From Adiantum capillus-veneris (Eukaryota > Streptophyta > Polypodiopsida > Polypodiales > Pteridaceae), in the NCBI GenBank assembly GCA_014529385.2, contig CM043950.1:70244935-70308934 (forward strand): 64,000 bases of DNA. The letters run 5' to 3'. Position numbers and translations under genes: made by a program. Below are positions 19,155 through 27,800 of this stretch, piece by piece. How positions within the stretch are numbered: position 1 is the first letter of the stretch; the number at the start of each line of letters is the position of its first letter. The notes beneath the pieces are model-generated. The model ran no database searches, was not told the origin of the DNA, and worked only from the letters and a program-made list of their open reading frames with translations.

Positions 19155-21251
19155 TTACAAACTTCTGACGTGCTCTTCCAGAGCTGGTACGAGGGCTCCC
19201 TCTTGTTCTGTTCCTGCTCTGCTAGCTCTAGGGGTGGTTCTGAGTCTCATGATTGTCCTTTCTTGAAGTTCGACTCTTTCCCTTAGCTCAATGAGCTCAT
19301 CCTTGGCTGCCTCCAGCTCATCTTCTATTCGCTCCTTTGCTTCCTGTGAGCTTGTTACCTCTCTTGAAGCTTCGGCTAGTTGGAGTATCAAGCCGTCTCT
19401 CTCGTTTTCTGCGTCGTAGAGTGATGCTTTATGACTTTCAGATTCAGTCATAGCATTCTCTAACTTCTTCTGCAACTCTGTTGCCTTTTGTTTTGCTGTC
19501 TCAAGTGCTACTTCCTTTGCTCTGGATCTTTCTTTAATCTTGCTGAGCAGTTCATGCACCATGTGCATGTCTTTTTCATCTTCATCTGTCAACTTGACAG
19601 CTCTTTGTGCCACCACCTCCAATGGCTTCGGCTCGACCATTTTTTCTTCACTCTCCATTGTACCCTTTGTCCTTTCTTTCGTCCCTTTCCGATCATCTTG
19701 TTTCCGTAGGGATATCCCATAAACTGCCTCCAGGGCCTCTTCTTCACTGTATCCGATCGCTACTAGATCCTCATAATCATCTTTCTTTTGCTGAACTGGA
19801 TCTATCTCCTTTTCCTTGGTCCCGGCCTCCGGCTTTTCCATAATTTCTGTTTCTATTTCTATTGTGGTTTCCTCCACAATAATTTCCATCTTCTTCGGGC
19901 TTGGTACAACAGTAAAAGAGGGCTGATTGTCTTCAGTCATCTTGGCTTTCCCTTTGTTTGCTTGCCTTACTGTCTCTTTAGGTTCAGTAGACTCATCTAT
20001 TTTTTTCTTCCCCTTGTCGTCCTTTTGCAGCTCAGCTTTTAAAAGCTGTACTTCCTCTTCAGTATAAGGCTCGACAGGTTGCTGCTCCAGTATGGCCTCC
20101 GACTCCTCATAAGCTCTAATATATTGATCATATTGATCAACATGTGGCCTGGCTGAGCTGGTTCCGACTTTACTGGGGTCTGGCACCCACATTTCTTCAA
20201 AATCCCCCTTTAGAGCTCTTTCCGCTCTAAACTGCTCTACCAGCCTTTCCATTCTTGCGGCTTTTTGACTTTTGGTTTGCTTGGGATCGGCCTTCTTCTT
20301 CACTTTCTTCTTGAGCGGCTCGTCCACAGCCTCTGCAGGATCTGAAACTATTTCTAGTTTTCGGCGTGCTCTTGTGGACGCCCTCTTGGATACTTCTTGC
20401 TGTTCTTCCTCCTCATCGGCTTCTCTAAGCCACTCATTCTGGGAGGGAATCTGTGGCCCTTGATCCCTAGCTCCAATAGCTTCATAAGCTATTCTTGTTA
20501 GGATTTCTCCTCCTCCTATGTACTTTGGTTTCTGGTTGTGCATGGCGATTACTTGCTCGTGGATGTATTGAGCATAGTTCACCTCTTTTGGCATGTTGCT
20601 CTTCAGTGCCCATGTGATGGTTGTCGCAATGGCATGGGGTGGTGTAGTATACTTCTGCGGTCTTTTACTGCACACATGGAAAAACTGGTTGTATAATCGG
20701 CAAAGGGTTGCCGCTCGTTGATCTGCCATATCTCCGTAGGTTGTATTTTGTTTCTTTGATCCATAGACCTCTATGGCCTCCCTTCTTTCTCTGACAGAAC
20801 TCCCTTTGTTGTGCAGCTTCAATGCATCTGCAATGAGCTGTGGAGTGATCTGTACTTCAACTGTTTCTCCATCCATGGCTGTCAACGTGGCCTTCCCATC
20901 CTTCTGAATGGATGTTGCCAACTCATACACTCTTTTTGTGTCTACACCTGATGGTCTCGAGGTGAAGAACCTGTGTAAGTCAGCCTTTTCCAGGTATCTG
21001 CTTATGTTCTCTGATCTGCTATAATCCACTAATTCTCGTGGGATCATAGGTACATTGACCGATTGCCCTTGAGGATCTCTGAAAGTCCCCTGGTAGATCT
21101 TTATTCCCTCTTTTTCTAGTACTGCTTCCTCCACCCAAGTCTTGGTTGGCTTGAGGGTTTCTATTGGAATATCAAAAGGTTCTGCCTCTGCAAGAGCATC
21201 CTTGATGGTTGGTCTTTTTCTCTTAGTTGCCGATGACTTAGCGGAATCCAT
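19155..21251 (-). CDS. ORF X, N-terminal part (698 codons, function unknown)
   Basis: It starts at ATG 21251 (MDSAKSSATKRKRPTIKDAL), downstream of pol on the same strand. Residues 1-20 contain a basic KRKRP cluster that could be a nuclear localisation signal. About residues 30-280 look globular (RFFTSRPSGVDTKRVYELA, VEVQITPQLIADALKLHN, then LCRLYNQFFHVCSKRPQKY). This has some flavour of the uncharacterised plant transposon-associated domains found in other retroelement extra ORFs, but I cannot confirm it. Residues 290-560 are charged and lysine/glutamate rich with several KKKVKKK-type patches. Residues 560-698 form a long coiled coil (KLENAMTESESHKASLYDAENERDGL...). It ends at UAA 19157. It occupies the env position but lacks membrane features. 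Confidence 0.82.
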   Translation of the reverse strand: MDSAKSSATKRKRPTIKDALAEAEPFDIPIETLKPTKTWVEEAVLEKEGIKIYQGTFRDPQGQSVNVPMIPRELVDYSRSENISRYLEKADLHRFFTSRPSGVDTKRVYELATSIQKDGKATLTAMDGETVEVQITPQLIADALKLHNKGSSVRERREAIEVYGSKKQNTTYGDMADQRAATLCRLYNQFFHVCSKRPQKYTTPPHAIATTITWALKSNMPKEVNYAQYIHEQVIAMHNQKPKYIGGGEILTRIAYEAIGARDQGPQIPSQNEWLREADEEEEQQEVSKRASTRARRKLEIVSDPAEAVDEPLKKKVKKKADPKQTKSQKAARMERLVEQFRAERALKGDFEEMWVPDPSKVGTSSARPHVDQYDQYIRAYEESEAILEQQPVEPYTEEEVQLLKAELQKDDKGKKKIDESTEPKETVRQANKGKAKMTEDNQPSFTVVPSPKKMEIIVEETTIEIETEIMEKPEAGTKEKEIDPVQQKKDDYEDLVAIGYSEEEALEAVYGISLRKQDDRKGTKERTKGTMESEEKMVEPKPLEVVAQRAVKLTDEDEKDMHMVHELLSKIKERSRAKEVALETAKQKATELQKKLENAMTESESHKASLYDAENERDGLILQLAEASREVTSSQEAKERIEDELEAAKDELIELRERVELQERTIMRLRTTPRASRAGTEQEGALVPALEEHVRSL

Positions 21252-24065
21252 GGATCCTGTAACTCCAATTTCAGAAGTTAGCGTCTTTTTAGTACTGAAA
21301 GCCGAAATGAAGCTTTTAACTATTCAAATGACTTGAAAATTGAAACATGAGCTATTCAGGGCCTAAGGATGCAATGTAGGTGAAAAAATATGCAAACTGG
21401 GCTCAAAAACATGCTTGAGACATCATACGCGTATGATGTCTTTTGTGTCACAATGACTTCATATTGGTTGTGCTTGTAGGTGATAGTGTATACATGAGTG
21501 TCATATGCTTGGATTTGAGTTTGGATCCCATTTGGTCAAGTTTTGGCCAGTTTAGTCCAGTTCAGGCTCTTGGCAAAATTTTGAAAGGGAAATGGATTTT
21601 ATGATCCAAATTGGGTAAAACTTGGTGGATCACCTTCAAATGGCATGTAGAACACTTCTGTTTGGTGGTTGAAGCCCTGAGGTGCCAAAATCACATAGTG
21701 AGACATCATACGCGTATGATGTCTTTTGGTGCATTTTTGGACCAATTTTCTCTATAAGCTTGGATTTGGCTTTAGATAGGCTTATTCAGTGGATTTATGA
21801 AGTTTGGGTAGAATTTGGACTAAAAATGGCTCTGGGGACATCATACGCGTATGATGTCTTTTTCATCAATTTTTCATGGGATTGGTTCTGTGGACTCTCC
21901 ATGTGCTAGTGAAGGACTGTTTATACTCAAATCTTGGTTTGGACTTGAATATGTTGGATTTGGGACAAAAATAGGCTTTGTATGAAGGATTTTCTCTTAA
22001 TTGGGCTAATGGGGTGATCCACTTGACCAAATGGTTCTAAACTTCATATGTAGCATGTATTAGATATATATAATGGATGTATGATGACAAATGAGTAGTT
22101 TTGGCTCTGTAAGTGCAAATAGACATCATACGCGTATGATGTCTTTTGTGTCAAAATGGTGCTTTTTGGTTCCAGATAGCTGGTAGATGTGTTAATCAAC
22201 AATCCTACAAAGTTTCAATGAGTTTGGAGTTATTTTGACAAAATTAGGACCAAAAATCAATTTTATGGCCTACTTTGCGTCTTTTTGGTTTTCCTTGAGT
22301 TTTCTAACTCCAATTCTCATGATACTTGGTTCATAGGATGTGATTAACATGTGGAATGAGGCTATGCACTCAAATGTTGAAATGGATGTGAAAATCATGC
22401 TGTGAGACATCATACGCGTATGATGTCTTTTCTTGAAATGTTGGTCTTTTTGTGCAAAGAATGCTTTGTGCTAGTGCCCTAAGCCCTGCTAACTAGTTTT
22501 CAACTTAAAAAGTCATCAGTTTAGCTAAAAAGCCCCCTTATAGGCATTTCAGTCGCCGAAGTCGTCTTTTTGCCTTGAAGTTGAATTTCTTCAACTTTTC
22601 TTCTTGAGAGTTGCATTTCCAGCTCATTGGATATGTTGTGAAGCCACTTATTCGGTTGAACTTGACTTTGGCTCCCCGTTCTCCATCTTTCTCCATTTGG
22701 TTGCCCGAAAGCGTCTTTTTCACCATCGATAAGTGAATCAGCTTTCTTTTGGGTTTTGCTTGCAAACATAAGTCATCCATGTATATTTTAAGCTGCTTGT
22801 GAAGTTTCATGTCATTTGGTCGTCAATTTTAGCCGTCATGCCAAAATGACGCTTTGTGTGTCCACAGCCGAATCGGTTGTTCCGACCTACTTTTGGTGGT
22901 CCAAACCTGGAGATACTCCATGGTTGCATTGCCCTCGATGTTGTTAAGCTTCTTGAGAAGTTCTGTGTCGTTCCGACAACTTTTTGCTGATTGCCTCTTG
23001 CAGGCTCTGTTGACCTAGGGTTTATCCAGTCGTTCTTTCTCGAGCTTTGAGTGCTAGAAACTCATCTCCTATACTAGGGTAACCCACCTCTAAGTTCTTG
23101 CAAGGTTTGGTTAGGCGGTTGTGCCCCTACCTAGCGTTCCTCCCCATTCCCCGTCTGCTCTTGTTTCTTGGTTTTGGTGAGTTTTCGCGACAAAAGTTAA
23201 CGATGAGCATCAAAAGCTTATGGCAACGAGTCTACCTCTCATGTCTGGTGTCCTCTGAGCTCTCGTAGCAGTCGTAGAAGGCGGTAGAAGGTCAGATGCT
23301 CCTGTGTGCTCTTTGCTCTCTCCAAGAAGGTAATAGTGGAAATGAGCTTGATAGTGAAGTGAAAAATACTTAACTTCAGGCTTCCCGGATCACTTGTTAC
23401 CAAATTTGACATGTGCTCCTATCTCGTCGTGAAATGCACTTTAGGATTTGAAATTCCTCAATTTGGACTCCATTTGACCTGTTTCTGAGAAATTTGTCCA
23501 CTTTGCCAAAATTCTGTCATTTCGGGCTTTCCGCAACTTTTTCAGAATTGTACCCAATTTTTATCATGGGTTGCCCTTGTCATTAGGACCATCACCGTCT
23601 ATTCTTTTCTTTTTTCCGATCTCATTTCACCTGCTTTTTTATTTTTCTTTTATTTTTATTAAAAAAAACATAAAAAATAAAGGAAAATAGCAAATTGAAG
23701 CCAAAAAATTACAAACATACACGATAAATAGCTGGTAACCCTGTGTATATGAATATACACTTCTTTGTGATTTTTGGACTTGGATTACCACTTTTTTCCA
23801 CTTTTTAGCTCCAAAAACACTCTTATTTAGTGATATTTACACATCTAGAGACCCAAATTCATCATTTGATCTCTTCTTGTTGCAAAACAAGGTATATAAG
23901 GGCATAAATATTATCAATATCCGCAATCAAACATAAAAAATTACAAAATCATGTAAGACACTGCCCTTGTAATATAATTTTTGTTTTTCTTTGTTTTTTC
24001 CGCTTGTAGCTGCTTTGTAGCTCCTGTATACCTCCCCCCCTCCTAGTCTGAGTCCTCCCGGACGA
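21252..24065 (-). other. Non-coding gap between pol and ORF X in element B
   Basis: This is 2.8 kb without a sustained reading frame. The half nearest ORF X (21400-22450) holds five palindromes and degenerate repeated phrases like those of the 5' leader. A 23-bp stretch at 22766-22788 is identical to the RT active-site codons at 27804-27826. The stretch 23600-23950 is AT-rich with A and T runs. If ORF X is expressed it must come from a spliced or internally initiated RNA, so this gap is the likely place for its control signals. Confidence 0.8.
21418..22428. repeat. Palindrome array upstream of ORF X (5 copies)
   Basis: The copies are at 21418-21441, 21701-21724, 21837-21858 (22-bp core, outer base changed), 22121-22144 and 22405-22428. 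All have the perfect core GACATCATACG plus its reverse complement, centred on ACGCGT. The start-to-start spacing is 283, 136, 284 and 284 bp, close to the spacing in the 5' leader. Four of the five are followed on the plus strand by TTTTG, TTTTC or similar T runs. Confidence 0.97.
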
Positions 24066-24812
24066 CTATGAAGTGTTTGTGGGTGAAACATTGTAGTTGT
24101 TTTGGTCATAAGTTCCCAATGCAATTGTAGAGCGATGATACAACAGTCTTTCCAATAAAGCTGCTCTTTGTTTGATTGAAGGATTGGTGGTCGGGTTTTG
24201 GGTTGGTTTTGGCACTTCGGTAGTAGAATCAGTAGATGGATTCTTCGTTACCTTGTTGTCTTTTTTTACAATCCAAATCAACTTCCGCTTTGCTTGTGCT
24301 TGCCACAAACTCTTTGCGACCCAAACCTGCTTTGTTCTGTGTGTTGATTTCCTCGCCTTGAAATACCTGGGAGTTTCCGTTGATTGTATTGAAGGGAGTT
24401 CCTGTTTACAAATCTTTGGGATCCAAATTTGCTGGCTGTAGCTTTGTGCCGTCATGAACTTCTTTGGAATCCAGATCTGTTTCACTGTCCTTGATTGTCG
24501 GGGATCACTCTGTTGTCTGGTATTGAAGACTCTGTTTGTGTTTTCTGGCATCACCTTTTTTGGTCTCCATGCCAACGTTGGCTCCGTTTTATCCCAAGGT
24601 TGAGCTGTTATATTATTGCTTGTCTTCCTTATCCAATGTTGAGAATTCCTCGTCGAAGAGTAATCCGGTTGTATAGAAACTTTTGGTTGCCATTGCTTCT
24701 TCTTTCTCTCTGTTTGTTGTTTGCCCTTGTTCGTGGATTCTTCCTTTGGAGTTGGCTCTGCTCCTTTGGTGAACTTAACTGATTGACTTTCACCTTCATA
24801 TTTGATAAGCAC
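24066..24812 (-). CDS. W-x-P-K repeat tail, in frame with pol after a UAG
   Basis: This open frame of about 248 codons continues pol in the same frame after UAG at 24827-24825 and four codons. Its first residues (SVLIKYEGE) plausibly complete the retropepsin fold that ends pol. The rest is basic and low complexity, with about seven spaced motifs of the form [QKL]-x-W-[IVR]-x-K (QIWIPKKF, QIWIPKIC, QVWVAKSL, LIWIVKKD, AWRPKKVM, QHWIRKTS, QWQPKVSI). Element F carries the same kind of motif. The function is unknown; the basic, tryptophan-spaced pattern could bind nucleic acid or a partner protein, which is inference. It would be made by readthrough of the UAG, or it was part of pol before a TGG-to-TAG mutation. 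Confidence 0.75.
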   Translation of the reverse strand: MLIKYEGESQSVKFTKGAEPTPKEESTNKGKQQTERKKKQWQPKVSIQPDYSSTRNSQHWIRKTSNNITAQPWDKTEPTLAWRPKKVMPENTNRVFNTRQQSDPRQSRTVKQIWIPKKFMTAQSYSQQIWIPKICKQELPSIQSTETPRYFKARKSTHRTKQVWVAKSLWQAQAKRKLIWIVKKDNKVTKNPSTDSTTEVPKPTQNPTTNPSIKQRAALLERLLYHRSTIALGTYDQNNYNVSPTNTS

Positions 24813-24824
24813 TGATTTAGAACT

Positions 24825-27800
24825 CTAGTCAATCATTGCATTGTATTGCTTCTGCCATGGTTGTCCTAGCAATAATGGATGTTGTGTAGCGTGGTCTTCA
24901 ACCACGTAAAACATATGAGGATACACATATTGGTTAATCTGTATATGTAAAACTGTGCATCCGACAGTTTTGATTGCATTCTCAGAGTAACTCTTTAACT
25001 CTTGCTTGGCAGTTTGTAGTTTAGTGTCATTTGTCAATTGTCTATACAAACTGAGTGAAAGTAGGTTAGCTTGAGCTCCTGAATCCAATAGTGCTCTGAC
25101 TTTGATTTGGTTGGTCCCTACTTTGCATTCAATGATGGGTTCTTCTTTGTCATTATCCATTTCTGTTATACTAACTGCGTTTATTCGCATTGCTCCTTCA
25201 TTGCGCTGTTTCTGACGCAGTAGTCTTCTTTTCTCCATTCTTTCCTTCGCCTCGGCTTGCGCTTCCTCCACAATCTTTTTCTTTTTCTGGACACGCAGCT
25301 TTTCTTGATGTATTTTGAGAAGCATGTCTTGTGTTAGCGGCAACCGATACTTTTTCACTCTGCATCCACTAATCCAATTGGGTATTTCTTCTCCGTCTAA
25401 TGTAGCAAGCTTGACGGCTCCACTTGGTGATAGATCTTTAATCACCAGAGGTCCCATCCCTCGCTTTTTAAGCTTTTTAGCATGCTGTTTCAGAGTGTAA
25501 ACTAGGACATAGTCCCCAACTTTAAACTCTTTAGTCCGCACATGCTTATCAAAAAATTCCTTTTGTCGCCTTTTTTGAGCGTAGATGGAAGCTATTGCTT
25601 TTAGGCGAAGCTCATCTAGCTTTTCCAGGTCATCTATTCTATCAGAGAGCTCGTGCCCTGTCCATTCTAGATCCTTAGCCACCCTTAAGGTTGAAATCAA
25701 GAATTCTATTGGCAAGATAGCATTTAGCCCAAAAACCATGTTATATGGGGTTGTTCCTATTGATGTTTTATATGCTACCCTATATGCCCATAATGTTGAA
25801 TGTAACCTTTGGTCCCAGTCAGTTCTCGACTCAGATACAATCTTCGTGAGGACCGTGCATATGGTTTTGTTTGTTGCTTCAGCTTGTCCGTTTGCTTGTG
25901 GATGATACGGGGCTGATTTCCTATGGATTACCATGAATTCATCTAGAAGGATCTCTATCACTTCATTTATGAAATGTGTGCCTCGATCACTCACAATTTC
26001 TATTGGCAATCCATATCGTACAAAGACGTATTCATACAGAAATTGTGCCGTGGTCCTGGCATCTTCTTTTTGAGTTGCCTCTGCTTCGACCCACTTTGTT
26101 AGATAGTCTGTAGCCACAATGATGTATTGTGTATGAGTCTTATATGCAGGAGGTGAAATGGGTCCGACATAATCAATCCCCCATTTTGCAAAAGCTCTTG
26201 CCCCCATCATTGGTCTAAGCGGCATATCATCTCTTTTAAGTGGTACTTTGGTCCGCTGACAGTCATCACACCTTTTAACGTATTCCTCAGCGTCCATATG
26301 TAATGTTGGCCACCATATTCCTACGGTTAAGACAAGTTTTGCTGTCTTATCACCTGAGAAATGGCCTCCACCTACGCCTCCATGAGCTTGCTCCAGGATT
26401 ATCACATACTCAGACTCTGATGCACAAATCCTAAGCTCGTTGTCTTTACCTCTCTTATAGAGTTGATCTCCTATTAAAACGTAATCTCTAGCTTCTATCT
26501 CTACAGATTTCTGACGAGCTTTTGACGTTCCTTCTGGGAAAGTTCTATTTGTGAGATATTCAACAATATACTGACTCCATTCTGGAGTGATCATTATCTG
26601 ATATAATGTTGAATACTCGGCTGGCGGTTTTGATGAGCATACAATACATACTGTGACGTATTCATGTACGCTTTCTTTCATTCCTGGCCAATAGACTCCC
26701 AATTGTAACAAATTCCTATATGTGTTCCTTCTTGAACAATGAAATGCACATTCCTGAACATGTGCTTCGCACAGATATATATTATATTCCTCAGGATTGA
26801 TGCATAGTCGTAAAACATGATCATTTCCCAATTGATACAACCTTCCTGCAATCAATTGAAGATTCTTGGATTGCTGAATAGCAATATGTTTCAGGTTGTA
26901 TTCTCTTCTATCGAACTCTCCTTCATAGGTTAATAGGTCAACGACATTTTGAGACCACTTAGGTATCATTTCTATGTTGAACAAGTACGCGTCTGGCATG
27001 TCGTCATCTACTCCTATAGGGTCTTCTCCATTCGTTAATCGCGAAAGATGATCAGCTCTAAGATGTGTTTTTCCTTTCTTTACTACTACCATGAAGTCGA
27101 ATTCCAGTAAGATAATGAACCATCTCACTATTCTCTCGGTATTGCATGGTTTATTCACTAGGTAGAGCAAGGCTTGGTGATCCGTAAAAAACACAAACTT
27201 GTTGGCTAGAAGATAATGCCAAAATTTCTTCACAGCATAGATCATTCCTAATCCTTCTCGCTCTGTTGTGGTGTAATTCTTCTCTGCATTGTTGAGCTGT
27301 CGACTGGCGTAACAGATAGGAAAATCCATGTTTCCTTCTTCTGGCTGAGCCAGAATGCATCCTATTGCATATGCCGAAGCATCTATGTGCACATGGAATA
27401 TCTTCTCCCAATCTGGTGATTTCAAGACTGGAGCGGTAATGAGTGCCTCTTTCAATTTCTTGAATGATTCCTCACACTCCTCCGTCCATTCAAAGTTCAC
27501 TATTAGCCTGTAAAGTGGTTGGCCTATTATAGCGTACATGTAAATGAATCGTCTATAATATCCACAATGTCCCATAAAGCTCTGTACTTGTTTCGCATTG
27601 GTTGGTCTAGGCATATCCACTATAACTTTTATCTTCTCTAAATCCGTGGATATTCCGTTTTGTGAGACAATATGTCCCAGAATTCTGCCCTGTCGGACCA
27701 TAAACACACATTTCTCAGCATTGAGACAAATGCGATATGTCCTACATTTCTCAAATACTTTTCTTAGGTGTTCTAGATGCTCATCTCTCAGTAGAGAATG

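Noticed and set aside
17994-21251. ORF X as a retroviral-type envelope gene
   Set aside because: The position fits, but there is no signal peptide, transmembrane helix, furin-like site or cysteine pattern. The protein is charged and coiled-coil.
21418-22428. Palindromes plus T runs read as bacterial-type terminators, or the arrays read as a CRISPR
   Set aside because: The repeats are palindromic with irregular spacers of 100 to 260 bp, the setting is a plant retrotransposon and no cas genes are present. T runs lie on the antisense strand of the element.
22521-22810. Minus-strand frame containing IYMDDLC as a second RT
   Set aside because: Only 23 bp match RT; no other RT motif is present around it. 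It is kept as a finding about the echo, not as a gene.
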